Below, one piece after another: positions 34,810 through 44,684 of a DNA stretch of 46,996 nt. Both the position numbers and the translations under genes were made by a program. Position 1 is the first letter of the stretch. Each line of letters opens with the position of its first letter. The stretch is from Immundisolibacter sp. (GTDB lineage Bacteria; Pseudomonadota; Gammaproteobacteria; Immundisolibacterales; Immundisolibacteraceae): positions 1 to 46,996 of the forward strand of contig NZ_JACIZD010000018.1 in NCBI RefSeq assembly GCF_014359565.1, given 5' to 3'. The notes beneath the pieces are model-generated. The model ran no database searches. It was not told the origin of the DNA and saw only the letters and a program-made list of their open reading frames with translations.

Positions 34810-36966
34810 ATGAGTTCCCGCAAATCGGCCACGACCGGGGGCGACGACGTGTCTGTGCTTGCCGCGGCGCGCGACACCTTCCTGGCGGCCGTGCAGGCTG
34901 CTTTCGTGGCCATGCTCGGCAAACTCGACGATGCCCTTTTTGGGCTGGCGGAGTCTGCCGACAGCGATCTGGAGCGGGGCAATTACTTCGACGCCATCCG
35001 CGAACTGCGCCTCGGCCGGGAGACCATCGAAAGCCGCTTCATAGACAAGTTGCTCGCCTGCTGGCAGGCCTTGGAGCGTGGTGATGGACCTGCGCAACGC
35101 CAGCTGAGCGGGCAGGATCGCAGCGAGGTCATCGCGCTGACCGCCGCCGTGAGGCGGGCTGAAACCGAATGCGCCGACGCGCTGCGCGAAGTGCGCGACG
35201 GTCTGGCGCTTGCCGTGGGCGTGCCGGACGGCGACGAGATCATTGGACCGCGTCAGGTGTTCGCCGCGTTTGAGTCGGCGAGTCGGGACACGCCAGCGGA
35301 TCCCGCCGTGCGGCTGGTGGTGCTGAAGTTCTTCGAGCGCCATGTGGGCGTGGCCTTGCCCGCGATCTACCGCGCCCTGGCGAGTGCCCTGATGTCGCCC
35401 TCGCAGAGTGCGACCCGCGGCTTGCCGACCACCCTGAGCGACCTGCCGCCGCTGCAGGCGCAGGCGGCGGATGTGGATCAAGGTTCGCCCGAGTTTGACC
35501 TGAACGATCTGATTCAGCGAGCGCTTGCCGGCGGTGAGACCGCCCCGAGCGGTGAGGCGATGAAGCTGCTGGCCACCCTGCAGCAGCACGACAAGCCGGG
35601 CAGCCGCAGCCGGTCGGCTTCGATCGATCTCGCGCGTTTCGCCACGCGGCCGGCCGATGCCGCGGGTGTCGGCGGGGATCTGTCGCAGCAGATGGTGCTG
35701 GACATGGTGGCGCTGCTGTTCGACAGCCTGTTCACGGACAGCGCAGTGCCGGTGTCGGCGCGCCTGCAGATCGCCCGGCTGCAGATCCCGTTTCTGCGCC
35801 TGGCGCTGCGCGATCGCGCCGTGCTGGCACGCCGCTCGCATCTTGGACGGCGCTTTTTCGATCAGTTGATCGCCGTCACCCGTGGCTGGCAGGAGCCGCT
35901 GACGGCGCCGCAGCAGGAACTGCTGGGAGCCCTGATCGACAGCGTCGGCGAAGCCTGCATGGACGATCATCGGGCATTCGCCGCCGCCGCCGAAACGGGC
36001 CTGGCCGACCTGCGCACCTTGTCTTTGCCCTCCCCGGATCCGACACAAACCGCGCAGTCGCATCGCAAGGCGCTGGCGGCGCGGGCCGAGAAGGAACTGG
36101 CCGAGCGGCGGCACCAGGTCGGGCGCTTGCCGGACCCGGTGGACGCGTTCCTGCGCACTCATTGGAAGCAGTATCTGGTGGACTGTCTGGAGCGCCACGG
36201 CGCCGACGCGTCACCCTGGCAGCAAGCATTGGCCACGCTGGACGCGTTGCTGTGGAGTCTTGGCCCCAAGGAAGGTTCTGCGCAGCAGCGCCTCGCCGAA
36301 CTGCGTCCGCGCATGCTGCGTCGGCTGCGCCAGGGCATGGACCAGGTCGGCGTGTCGATGTTCGAGCAGGAGGCGTTCCTGGACACGTTGGACGAAATTC
36401 TGGATCGGGCCCAGGCCGGGCAGCCGGTCTGGGATTGGCAGGAAGAATCCGCGATTGACGAATTGCTCGGTACCCACGTTGCGGACCCGCCGCCGGCCAG
36501 CGGCGTGAGCGTCGTCGATCTGGGAACGCCGGTGCCGCCGGTGCACATGGCGGCGGTCGTTGAACCCGCGCCCCGGGCACCGGCTGCAACGCATCCTGCC
36601 ACGGGGCAGGATGATGTGGCGCCGAGTCCCGAAGCCTCGGCACAGGAAGAAGTGGTGAGTCTGGAAGACCTGGCCGAGGAGATGGAGGTCGAAGATGTGG
36701 TCCCGCTGGCCCTGCCCGGCCAGGGCCAGAGTGAGCCGGCGCAGCTCGCGGACGCTGCGCCGGCCGGCGACGACGCGCGGCTGGAGGCTGTCGACGAGCG
36801 TGCAGACCGTGTAGACGAGCCCGAAGCGCCGGCCGTCACCGAACCGGAACCACCGCCTGCTGCGACCGGCGCGGGCACTCTGGAGGCCCTGCTGCGCCGG
36901 CGCGGCCTGACGTCTGTCGCGCAGGTGGAAGAGGTGGAAATCACCGAGCGGGGCGCGCGCGGCTGA
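34810..36966 (+). CDS. DUF1631 family protein
   Basis: A 718-residue, mostly alpha-helical cytoplasmic protein of the DUF1631 family. Typical segments are LAAARDTFLAAVQAAF near the start, SQQMVLDMVALLFDSLFTD (about 295-315) and LQIARLQIPFLRLALRD. The C-terminal 180 residues are acidic, Pro/Ala-rich and probably disordered, ending in a short conserved EALLRRRG segment. The start MSSRKSATT at 34810 is preferred over one 36 bases upstream. No enzyme motif is visible. Its role is unknown, and it is sometimes mislabelled in databases. Confidence 0.85.
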   Translation: MSSRKSATTGGDDVSVLAAARDTFLAAVQAAFVAMLGKLDDALFGLAESADSDLERGNYFDAIRELRLGRETIESRFIDKLLACWQALERGDGPAQRQLSGQDRSEVIALTAAVRRAETECADALREVRDGLALAVGVPDGDEIIGPRQVFAAFESASRDTPADPAVRLVVLKFFERHVGVALPAIYRALASALMSPSQSATRGLPTTLSDLPPLQAQAADVDQGSPEFDLNDLIQRALAGGETAPSGEAMKLLATLQQHDKPGSRSRSASIDLARFATRPADAAGVGGDLSQQMVLDMVALLFDSLFTDSAVPVSARLQIARLQIPFLRLALRDRAVLARRSHLGRRFFDQLIAVTRGWQEPLTAPQQELLGALIDSVGEACMDDHRAFAAAAETGLADLRTLSLPSPDPTQTAQSHRKALAARAEKELAERRHQVGRLPDPVDAFLRTHWKQYLVDCLERHGADASPWQQALATLDALLWSLGPKEGSAQQRLAELRPRMLRRLRQGMDQVGVSMFEQEAFLDTLDEILDRAQAGQPVWDWQEESAIDELLGTHVADPPPASGVSVVDLGTPVPPVHMAAVVEPAPRAPAATHPATGQDDVAPSPEASAQEEVVSLEDLAEEMEVEDVVPLALPGQGQSEPAQLADAAPAGDDARLEAVDERADRVDEPEAPAVTEPEPPPAATGAGTLEALLRRRGLTSVAQVEEVEITERGARG

Positions 36967-37037
36967 TCGCCGCTGCTGGCCCCCGGCGCCGGGCGGTCGT
37001 TGGCCAACCGTCCGGCTGCTGATGGCTGCGCCTTGAA

Positions 37038-38189
37038 TCAATCTGTGGTCTGCGCGGACGAAACGGCACCAGTCGCCTTCAGCCACGCAATCTGCGCCGC
37101 CTCGAAACCCCAGTCCGCGAGAACCTGATCGGTGTCTGCTCCGACCGGGCGCGGGCCATGTTTCAGCTCCGGCCGGGTGCGGCTGAAGCGGGGTGCCGGG
37201 GCCGGGTGCAGCATGCCATCGACCTCGATGAAGCTCTCGCGCGCCACGGTGTGCGGATGGTGGGGCGCCTCGGCCAGCGACAGCACGGGCGCGAAGCAGG
37301 CGTCGCCGCCTTCCAGAAGCGCGGACCATTCGTCGCGCGTCCTGGTCTTGAAGATGCGGGCCAATTCGGCTTTCAGCTGCGGCCATGCTTTGGCGTCGTG
37401 CTGGTTCTTGAACAATTCCGGATCGGCGCCGGTTTCCCGCACCAGCGTGGCGTAGAACTGCGGCTCCATGGCGCCGACCGACACCCATTTGCCGTCGGCC
37501 GTCTCGTAGGTGTTGTAGTAGTGCGAGGCGCCGTCGAGCATGTTGCTGCCGCGCTCGTCCTGCCACATTCCGGCTTGGTGCATGGCGTAGAACATGCCCA
37601 TCAGCACGGCGCTGCCCTCGACCATGGAGCAGTCGATGACCTGCCCGAGGCCGGATTTTTGCGCTTCGAGCAGGCCGCAGACGATGCCGAAGGCCAGGAA
37701 CATGCCGCCGCCGCCGAAATCGCCCACCAGGTTCAGCGGCGGGATCGGCTTGCCGCCCTTCTCGCCGATGGCATGCAGCGCACCGGCCAGGGCGATGTAG
37801 TTGATGTCGTGCCCGGCGGCCTGCGCCAGCGGGCCGTCCTGGCCCCAGCCGGTCATGCGGCCGTAGACGAGCTTCTCGTTGCGTGCCAGGCATGTGTCGG
37901 GGCCCAGGCCCAGGCGCTCCATCACGCCGGGGCGAAAGCCCTCCAGCAGGGCATCGGCCTGCTCGACCAGCCGCAGCACGGTGGCGACACCGTCCGGGTG
38001 CTTCAGGTCCACGGCGAGCGATGGGCGGTTTCGCCCCAACAAGTCGGCCTTGGCGCCGCTGAACATGTTGCCGCCCGGCCGGTCGACGCGGATCACTTCC
38101 GCACCCATGTCGGCCAGCATCATGGCGCACAGCGGGCCCGGCCCCAGGCCGACCATTTCGATGACTTTGATGCCTTGCAGCGGTCCCAT
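37038..38189 (-). CDS. CaiB/BaiF CoA transferase family protein, alpha-methylacyl-CoA racemase-like
   Basis: A 383-residue class III CoA-transferase-fold enzyme. It starts MGPLQGIKVIEMVGLGPGPL. GHDINYIALAGALHAIG, NLVGDFGGGGMFLAFGIVC and GLGQVIDCSMVEGSAVL are the features of alpha-methylacyl-CoA racemase (MCR/AMACR), which epimerises 2-methylacyl-CoA in branched-chain fatty acid oxidation. His and Asp of the MCR proton-relay are at GHD and VGDFGG. It is divergent from the acyl-CoA ligase gene, so the two probably serve one catabolic route. Confidence 0.87.
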   Translation of the reverse strand: MGPLQGIKVIEMVGLGPGPLCAMMLADMGAEVIRVDRPGGNMFSGAKADLLGRNRPSLAVDLKHPDGVATVLRLVEQADALLEGFRPGVMERLGLGPDTCLARNEKLVYGRMTGWGQDGPLAQAAGHDINYIALAGALHAIGEKGGKPIPPLNLVGDFGGGGMFLAFGIVCGLLEAQKSGLGQVIDCSMVEGSAVLMGMFYAMHQAGMWQDERGSNMLDGASHYYNTYETADGKWVSVGAMEPQFYATLVRETGADPELFKNQHDAKAWPQLKAELARIFKTRTRDEWSALLEGGDACFAPVLSLAEAPHHPHTVARESFIEVDGMLHPAPAPRFSRTRPELKHGPRPVGADTDQVLADWGFEAAQIAWLKATGAVSSAQTTD

Positions 38190-38383
38190 GCCTTGCTCCG
38201 GGGGTGTCGATGTGCGGTCGTGCGCCGCTCCCAAATGATGCCGGCGGCCATCATGCGCTCGCTGGCGCAGAGGCGTGTTCGGCGTTGTGGCACGTAGCTC
38301 AGGACCGGCCTAAACACGGGCTTTTCGCGCCCGTCAATGAACTTGGCGCCGGTTGACGCTCATGGCCTGCATGCGCAAGATTC

Positions 38384-40003
38384 ATGCTAAACGAACGGTT
38401 GGGCGAATGGAAATTCACCATCCCCGGAGGCGCGATGGCGACACGCGATGTGACCGCACGGGACATGCTGCACCGTGCGGCGGACTGGTTCCCGCAGGGC
38501 GAGCGGGTGGTGGACGGCCTGTTTCGCTACACCTATCCACAGCTGCGCGAGCAGGTGCAGCGCTGCGCCGCGCTGTACCACCAGCTGGGCGTGCGCAAGG
38601 GCGATCGTGTCGCCCTGATGACGGTCGGCTCCGTGCAGCATGTGGTGGCGCTGTTTGGCGCCATCGAGCTGGGCGCGATTCCGGCAGCGCTGCACGTGCG
38701 CGAGTCGGTCGGCACGCTGAGCGGCGTCCTGGAACAGCTCTCGCCGCGGGTATTGGTCTACGACGGCGCCTTCGCCGGCGTGGCCGACGAGCTGCGGCAA
38801 CGCAATCGGCTGGTGACCGGCTTTGTGCGCATCGTGTCGCCGCACACGCCGCCGGAGCAGCGGACGGCCGGCACTGACCCCATCCTGCCGCGCGATCTGG
38901 AGGGCTATCGCCTCGACTTCGAGCCGATGGAAATCCATGAGCACGACACGGCCATCATCGCCCTGTCGTCGGGTACCACCGGCCTGCCCAAGGGCGTGAT
39001 GCACAGCAACCGCACGCTCATGGAAAGCGCCCGCGGCGGCAGCTATCTGTGGCGCATGATGCCGTCCGACGCCATGTGCAACATGATGTCGACGGCGTTC
39101 ATCGGCTGGTACAACGTGACCCTGCCGGTGATCAACGCCGGCGCCAAGGTGGTGTTCATGCCGCACTGGGACGCGCAGGGCTTCCTGCAGGCGGTGCAGA
39201 ACGAGCGCTGCACGCATGCCTTCCTGGCCCCGACCATGTGGCGCATGCTGCTGCGCCACGGCCTGGAAGGCTACGACCTGTCGTCGATCACCTCGGCCGG
39301 CTTTGCCGGCGAACCGATGGACACGGCCACGCTGCGCGAGATCAAGGCGCGCATCTCGCCCAATATCTTCAACATCTACGGCAGTACCGAGTCCGGCTCC
39401 TGCTCGGCCGGCACGGTGATGTTCCCGCACGACCTGCAGGACGAGTCGCGCATCGACAGCGTCGGGCGGCCGATGCTCAATTCGGACATCCGCATCATCA
39501 AACCGGGCGGCACCGCCGACGACGTGCTGCCGCCGGGCGAGGAGGGCGAGGTGCTGATCCGCGGCCCATCGGTGGCGGTCGGTTTCTGGTATCGCCCGGA
39601 ACTGGCGCGCAAGGTGTTCGAGGGCCCGTGGTGGCATTCCGGCGACATGGGAATGATCGACGCCGACCGCTACCTGTACCTGCGCGGCCGGATCGACGAC
39701 ATGATCATCTCCGGCGGCATCAACATCCTGCCCAGCGTCGTCGAGGACGCCGTCATGCGCCATCCGGCGGTCAGCGAAGCGGCGGTGATCGGCGTCCCGG
39801 ATGCACGCTGGGGTCAGCGCGTGGTGGCCTGCGTGGTCACGCGCGGCGAGGTGACGGCGCAGGAACTGGACGCTTTCGTGCACGAAACGGACCTTGCGTC
39901 CTACGCCCGCCCGCGCGAGTACCGCTTCATGGACGAGCTGCCCAAGGGCAACACCGGCAAGCTCAGCCGCAAGGGGCTGCGCGCGCTGCTGGCCGGCGAC
40001 TGA
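38384..40003 (+). CDS. AMP-forming acyl-CoA ligase
   Basis: A 539-residue ANL-superfamily enzyme that activates a carboxylic acid to its CoA thioester via acyl-AMP. P-loop-like IIALSSGTTGLPKGV, YGSTESGS (A5) and GDMGMIDADRYLYLRGRIDDMI are the core motifs. The C-terminal lysine is in PKGNTGKLSRKGL. An in-frame ATG at 38435, after GGAGG, could be the real start, shortening the protein by 17 residues. Substrate is unknown; with the racemase, a branched or aromatic acid is plausible. Confidence 0.9.
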   Translation: MLNERLGEWKFTIPGGAMATRDVTARDMLHRAADWFPQGERVVDGLFRYTYPQLREQVQRCAALYHQLGVRKGDRVALMTVGSVQHVVALFGAIELGAIPAALHVRESVGTLSGVLEQLSPRVLVYDGAFAGVADELRQRNRLVTGFVRIVSPHTPPEQRTAGTDPILPRDLEGYRLDFEPMEIHEHDTAIIALSSGTTGLPKGVMHSNRTLMESARGGSYLWRMMPSDAMCNMMSTAFIGWYNVTLPVINAGAKVVFMPHWDAQGFLQAVQNERCTHAFLAPTMWRMLLRHGLEGYDLSSITSAGFAGEPMDTATLREIKARISPNIFNIYGSTESGSCSAGTVMFPHDLQDESRIDSVGRPMLNSDIRIIKPGGTADDVLPPGEEGEVLIRGPSVAVGFWYRPELARKVFEGPWWHSGDMGMIDADRYLYLRGRIDDMIISGGINILPSVVEDAVMRHPAVSEAAVIGVPDARWGQRVVACVVTRGEVTAQELDAFVHETDLASYARPREYRFMDELPKGNTGKLSRKGLRALLAGD

Positions 40004-40180
40004 GAGTCGGCAAGCAGACCCGAACATCATGCGCTGCTGGGGTCCTGCGCCGACTCCGGCGACCACCGCGTGGGCCGTAGGGAACCGGCGAAGCAGCCTA
40101 CTTTCCCGATAGCCCTGAATGCGCCGTCGGAGAATCCGTGGCTGCAAGCTGCTGATTCGCTGGGCGATGGGAAAACTGTG

Positions 40181-40202
40181 GGAGCCCGGCTGCGGCGGGC
40201 GA
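40181..40202 (+). repeat. Partial hairpin copy of the dispersed repeat
   Basis: GGAGCCCGGCTGCGGCGGGC with two further bases matches the hairpin end of copies A and B at about 20 of 22 positions, but the rest of the element is absent. It lies in the leader of the AGCS symporter gene. Confidence 0.45.
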
Positions 40203-40290
40203 GTGCGTGTCTGCCGGCCCGATTCTTGCGGCAAACTGCCCGCCGCCCGGACAGCGGGTGCGCGATTTTCCGGGCCAACACGAGCGCGAA

Positions 40291-41673
40291 ATGCACTACC
40301 TGAACGAATTTTTCACCGCCCTGAACGGCATCGTCTGGGGCGTGCCGATGATCGTGCTGATCCTGGGCACGGGCCTGTATCTGCAGCTGCGGCTCGGCTT
40401 CATGCCGATTTTCAGGATCGGCCACGGATTTCGCATGGTGTGGAAAAGCCGCCAACCGGGCGCCGCCGGCGAGGGCGAGATCTCGCCTTTCGCGGCGCTG
40501 ATGACCGCCCTGTCGGCAACCATCGGCACCGGCAACATTGCCGGTGTGGCCACGGCCATCGCCGTCGGCGGGCCGGGGGCGCTGTTCTGGATGTGGATGA
40601 CGGCCCTGGTCGGCATGGCCACCAAATACGCCGAGGTCGTGCTGGCGGTGAAGTACCGCGAGGTGGACGCCAACGGCGAACACGCCGGCGGCCCCATGTA
40701 CGCCATCAAGAATGGGCTTGGCAAACGCTGGCGCTGGCTGGGTACGTCCTTTGCGATCTTTGGCGGCCTGGCGGGGTTTGGCATCGGCAACATGGTGCAG
40801 GCCAACGGCATCTCCAGCGCCATCCACAACGCCTTCGGCGTCCAGACCTGGGTGACCGGCGTGGTGATGGCAGCGATCACCGGCGCGGTGCTGCTGGGCG
40901 GCATCAGGCGCATCGGGCGTGTCGCCGAATACCTGGTGCCGTTCATGTGCCTGCTCTACCTGGGCTGCGTGGCGGTGGTGCTGTATGTGTTCGCCGACCG
41001 CATTCCGCAGGCGTTGGCGCTGATCTTCACGCAGGCCTTCAACCCGACTGCTGCCACCGGCGGCTTTCTGGGTTCGACCGTTCTGATGGCGATTCAAAAA
41101 GGCGTGGCGCGCGGCATCTTCTCGAACGAAGCCGGCCTGGGCACCGCCGGCATCGCACAGGCTGCGGGCGCCACCAGCAACCCGGTCTATTCCGGCCTGA
41201 TCGGCATGATGGGCACCTTCATCGACACCATCATCGTGTGCACGATGACCGGTCTGGCGATCATGGTCAGCGGCGTGTGGAGCTCCGGCGCAACCGGCGC
41301 CGTGCTCAGCTCCGCCGCCTTCGAGGCGGGCATGCCGGGCATCGGCAAATACCTGCTGGCGGTGACGCTGTCGCTGTTCGCGTTCACCACCATTCTGGGC
41401 TGGAGCTATTACGGCGAGAAGTGCTGGGAATACCTGGTCGGCACCGTGTCCGAGAAGCCGTTTCGGATTTTATGGACCGTGATGGTGTTCTTCGGGGCGG
41501 TGCTCAGCCTGGACTTCGCCTGGCTGGTGGCCGACACCCTGAACGCCCTGATGGCGATTCCCAATCTGATCTCGATACTGCTGCTCAGCCCGGTGATCGT
41601 CGGGCTGACGCGCGAGTACTTCGCGGCCGAGCGCGGGATTGCCGGCGCCCCGGTGCCGGTGCAACTGGATTAG
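40291..41673 (+). CDS. Sodium:alanine/glycine symporter (AGCS family)
   Basis: A 460-residue inner-membrane transporter of about eleven helices that imports alanine or glycine with Na+ or H+. The AGCS signature ISPFAALMTALSATIGTGNI, followed by AGVATAIAVGGPGALFWMW, is at about 66-110. GLTMC-type and GLGTAGIAQAAGATSNP motifs follow. The start MHYLNEFF at 40291 is preceded by GAGCGCG, and an open frame extends upstream without support. A 287-base leader separates it from the acyl-CoA ligase gene; no glycine riboswitch is evident. Confidence 0.92.
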   Translation: MHYLNEFFTALNGIVWGVPMIVLILGTGLYLQLRLGFMPIFRIGHGFRMVWKSRQPGAAGEGEISPFAALMTALSATIGTGNIAGVATAIAVGGPGALFWMWMTALVGMATKYAEVVLAVKYREVDANGEHAGGPMYAIKNGLGKRWRWLGTSFAIFGGLAGFGIGNMVQANGISSAIHNAFGVQTWVTGVVMAAITGAVLLGGIRRIGRVAEYLVPFMCLLYLGCVAVVLYVFADRIPQALALIFTQAFNPTAATGGFLGSTVLMAIQKGVARGIFSNEAGLGTAGIAQAAGATSNPVYSGLIGMMGTFIDTIIVCTMTGLAIMVSGVWSSGATGAVLSSAAFEAGMPGIGKYLLAVTLSLFAFTTILGWSYYGEKCWEYLVGTVSEKPFRILWTVMVFFGAVLSLDFAWLVADTLNALMAIPNLISILLLSPVIVGLTREYFAAERGIAGAPVPVQLD

Positions 41674-41938
41674 CTTGCCGCCCGCCGGCTGACGTGGCCC
41701 ATGTAACCATCCTCGTCGGCCGTCCGCGGCCTGCCGGTGGCGCGCGAGGCCTGGCCTGGTTCGGTCGACCGTAGAAGAACGGGCTGTCTCAAGCGGGAGG
41801 CCCGCGTCCATGTCCTGCTTCTGCCTTTTTTTAGCGGGGGCGGGGGCACGTTGGTCGTCATAAGTCCCCAGACGCAAGAACTGTCGCGGAGCCCAAGGGT
41901 CGAACCGAGTACCCCCTGCAGCGACGAGGAAAATTCCG

Positions 41939-44041
41939 ATGGCTACGCCCAGCAATCACGACGTGGAAACAGGCAAAGGCGGCGAGACGCATCAACGCGT
42001 GCCTGCCAAAGGGAGCCACGACCCGGAAGGCCACCTGACCACCAACCAGGGTATCCGCGTCTCGGACAATCAAAACCAGCTCAAGTCGGGTGAACGCGGC
42101 CCGGTATTGCTCGAAGACTTCGTGCTGCGCGAGAAAATCTTCCACTTCGACCATGAGCGCATTCCCGAGCGCATCGTCCATGCCCGCGGCTCGGCCGCGC
42201 ATGGCTATTTCGAACTCTACGAGTCGCTTTCGGATATCAGCAAGGCTGACCTGTTTCAGCGGGCCGGCGAAAAGACGCCGGTCTTCACCCGCTTTTCGAC
42301 CGTCGCCGGCGGCGCGGGCTCTGTCGATACGCCGCGCGACGTACGCGGCTTCGCCGTCAAGTTCTATACCCGCGAAGGTAACTGGGACCTGGTCGGCAAC
42401 AATATTCCCGTGTTTTTCATCCAGGATGCGATCAAGTTCCCGGACCTGATCCACTCGGTAAAGATGGAGGCCGACCGTGGCTTTCCACAGGCGGCCAGCG
42501 CGCACGATACGTTCTGGGATTTCATCTCGCTGATGCCAGAATCGACTCACATGATCATGTGGGCAATGTCGGATCGCACCATCCCGCGGTCGCTGCGCAC
42601 GATCGAGGGCTTCGGCGTCCACACCTTCAGGCTGGTGAATGCCAACGGCAAGTCGACCTTTGTTAAATTCCACTGGAAGCCGAAACAGGGCCTGCAATCG
42701 ACGCTGTGGGACGAGGCGGTAAAGATCGCCGGCGCGGATCCCGATTTCCACCGCCGCGACCTGTTCGAGGCCATCTCCCGTGGTGATTATCCGGAATGGG
42801 AGTTCGGCATTCAGGCCTTTGATCAAAAGTTTGCCGATGCATTGCCCTTTGACGTGCTGGACCCGACCAAGATCATTCCGGAAGAGGTGTTGCCAATCCG
42901 CATTGTCGGGCGGATGGTGCTGGACCGCTGGCCCGACAATTTCTTTGCCGAAACCGAACAGGTTGCCTATTGCCCGGCCAACGTTGTGCCCGGAATCGAC
43001 TTTACCAACGACCCCTTGCTCCAGGGCCGGCTGTTCTCCTATCTCGATACGCAAAAGAGCCGACTGGGCACCGCCAATTTTCACCAGATTCCCGTCAATG
43101 CGCCCAAATGCCCGGTGATGAACTTTCAGCGCGACGGGCAGATGCAAATGCTTCAGCCCGAGGGCCGCGCCAGCTACGAGCCAAACAGCCTCGATGCTGC
43201 CGGCGAAGAAACTGGCCCGCGCGAATGCCCGGTTACCGGCTTCAAGACCTTCGAGGGTCGCGCCGAGCGTGACGAAGAGGGCGACAAGCTGCGCATCAGG
43301 CCGGAGAGCTTCGCCGACCATTACAGCCAGGCACGGCTGTTCTTTCGCTCGCTGGCCAAGCCGGAGCAGGCGCATCTGGCCTCGGCGCTGGTCTTCGAGC
43401 TGTCCAAGGTGGAACTGGAGCACGTGCGCACGCGCATGCTCTCCAACCTCGTCAACGTCGACCCTGATCTGGCCGGCCGGGTGGCGAAGGGCCTCAACGC
43501 GAGCGTGCCCAAGGCTTCGAAGACCGCGGCGCCGGTGCAGGATCTCGATCTGTCCCCGGCGCTGCGGATCATCGGCGGCCCGCGTCAGCTCGTCACGCTG
43601 GAAGGCCGCACGGTTGGCATTCTGATCGCGGACGGGTCGGATGCGAAGTGCGTGGCCGATCTGGTTGCAGCCGTTGGCGAAGCGGGCGCCCGACCCCTGA
43701 TCATTGCACCCCGGGTCGGCGGCGCGAAAATGTCAGACGGTTCCTTGCGCAAGGCGGATGCCCAACTCGCCGGCTGCCCCTCGGTCATGGTCGATGCCAT
43801 TGCCGTAGTCCTGTCCAAGGAAGGCTGCGACATGTTGATGAATGAGGCGGCGGCCATCCAGTTCATGATGGACGCCTTCGGCCATCTGAAGGCAATCGGC
43901 CATACGCCGGAAGCAAAACCCCTGCTCGACAAGGCGGGTGTCAAGCCGGATGCCGGCGTGGTACCGGCGGACAAGGCATTCGTCAAAGCCGCCGGCACAC
44001 GCTATTGGGACCGTGAGCCCAGTGTGCGCATGTTGGCATAA
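41939..44041 (+). CDS. katE: Large-subunit catalase (HPII/KatE type) with C-terminal DJ-1/PfpI-like domain
   Basis: A 700-residue monofunctional heme catalase. The distal His is His81 in [14 protein letters not shown], the Asn is in [12 protein letters not shown] and the proximal Tyr is in [14 protein letters not shown]. The extra C-terminal domain (about 560-700; [19 protein letters not shown]) is the flavodoxin/DJ-1-like domain of large catalases. The start MATPSNHD has GACGAGG upstream. It stands alone with a DUF3008 gene downstream. The 3' end and following genes look less GC-rich than the rest of the window, hinting at transfer. Confidence 0.96.
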   Translation: MATPSNHDVETGKGGETHQRVPAKGSHDPEGHLTTNQGIRVSDNQNQLKSGERGPVLLEDFVLREKIFHFDHERIPERIVHARGSAAHGYFELYESLSDISKADLFQRAGEKTPVFTRFSTVAGGAGSVDTPRDVRGFAVKFYTREGNWDLVGNNIPVFFIQDAIKFPDLIHSVKMEADRGFPQAASAHDTFWDFISLMPESTHMIMWAMSDRTIPRSLRTIEGFGVHTFRLVNANGKSTFVKFHWKPKQGLQSTLWDEAVKIAGADPDFHRRDLFEAISRGDYPEWEFGIQAFDQKFADALPFDVLDPTKIIPEEVLPIRIVGRMVLDRWPDNFFAETEQVAYCPANVVPGIDFTNDPLLQGRLFSYLDTQKSRLGTANFHQIPVNAPKCPVMNFQRDGQMQMLQPEGRASYEPNSLDAAGEETGPRECPVTGFKTFEGRAERDEEGDKLRIRPESFADHYSQARLFFRSLAKPEQAHLASALVFELSKVELEHVRTRMLSNLVNVDPDLAGRVAKGLNASVPKASKTAAPVQDLDLSPALRIIGGPRQLVTLEGRTVGILIADGSDAKCVADLVAAVGEAGARPLIIAPRVGGAKMSDGSLRKADAQLAGCPSVMVDAIAVVLSKEGCDMLMNEAAAIQFMMDAFGHLKAIGHTPEAKPLLDKAGVKPDAGVVPADKAFVKAAGTRYWDREPSVRMLA

Positions 44042-44055
44042 CGGCACGGGTGACC

Positions 44056-44103
44056 GGGGTGCCGCTAAAGATACGATGGCAAATCGATTCGAAGCGGCAC
44101 CCC
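44056..44103. repeat. Inverted repeat between katE and the DUF3008 gene
   Basis: GGGGTGCCGCT (44056-44066) and its complement AGCGGCACCCC (44093-44103) form a perfect 11-bp stem with a 26-base loop. No T-run follows, so it is not a clear intrinsic terminator. It could be an attenuator, a processing site or a protein-binding site. Confidence 0.6.
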
Positions 44104-44129
44104 CTTATCAATAGCATGGAGATATTCAA

Positions 44130-44318
44130 ATGCCAGCCAAATCCAAATCCCAGCAAATGGCCGCCGGCGCAGCGCTTGCGGCCAAGCGCGGCAAAAAGAA
44201 GGTCGCTGACCTGAAAGGCTCATCCAAGTCCATGTATAAATCCATGAGCGAAGGAGAGCTTCATGACATGGCGGCAACAAAGCAGAAGGGCAAGCCCGAT
44301 CATGCATCGAAGTCGTGA
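44130..44318 (+). CDS. DUF3008 family small basic protein
   Basis: A 62-residue Lys-rich protein. MPAKSKSQQMAAGAALAAKR, LKGSSKSMYKSMSEGELHDM and ATKQKGKPDHASKS match the DUF3008 pattern throughout. No membrane segment or enzyme motif is visible. Such proteins are often seen near stress genes, and here the gene follows katE by 88 bases. The function is unknown. Confidence 0.88.
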   Translation: MPAKSKSQQMAAGAALAAKRGKKKVADLKGSSKSMYKSMSEGELHDMAATKQKGKPDHASKS

Positions 44319-44426
44319 TATCGGCGAAGCAGTTCCGTCAGGGACACGTCGAATTGCTAGCGCCCGGCTATTGTATCCGGACGCCAATATCGAAATTTTT
44401 TTCCATTGCCTCGCTTGTCATGATCT

Positions 44427-44452
44427 GTTGGGGTTCGCAAGCTCACCCCAAC
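44427..44452 (+). repeat. GTTGGGG-type short palindromic repeat, copy 1
   Basis: The element begins GTTGGGG and ends CCCCAAC around a short GTTCGC centre; the arms form a perfect 7-bp stem. The companion at 44881-44906 has the same form at 24 of 26 positions. Copy 1 abuts the cysteine-synthase remnant at its right end. Similar REP-like sequences are widespread in proteobacterial genomes (general recollection). Confidence 0.75.
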
Positions 44453-44612
44453 CTACGGGCTGGCCGGCGCGCGGCGCCTGGCGCGGGAACTCGGGCCGGG
44501 CCACACCATCGTCACGCTGCTGTGCGACTACGGCCAGCGCTACCAGAACAAGCTGTGGAACCCGGCCTTTCTGCGTGAGAAAGGCCTGCCGACGCCCGAC
44601 TGGCTGGAGTGA
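44451..44612 (+). pseudogene. Cysteine synthase (CysK/CysM family) C-terminal remnant
   Basis: The frame from 44451 to the TGA at 44612 encodes 53 residues including LARELGPGHTIVTLLCDYGQ, RYQNKLWNPAFLR and KGLPTPDWLE, the typical end of a PLP-dependent cysteine synthase. The remainder of the gene, about 250 residues including the PLP-lysine, is absent. Homology stops where the GTTGGGG repeat begins, so the gene was probably cut there. No start codon belongs to it, so it is non-functional. Confidence 0.85.
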
Positions 44613-44684
44613 GGCAGCCGCGGCCAAGCCGGCCCGGGGAGCCCGGATAGCCGAATTAAAGATTGCGAGCCATCGGCGAACTGC

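Noticed and set aside
40004-40290. Glycine riboswitch in the leader of the AGCS symporter gene
   Set aside because: I looked for the conserved glycine-aptamer blocks and saw only GC-rich hairpins and a partial dispersed repeat.
41674-41938. Intrinsic terminator before katE (T-run near 41820)
   Set aside because: The T-run after TGCC is not directly preceded by a stable stem; the short GCGGG/CCCGC hairpin lies too far upstream.
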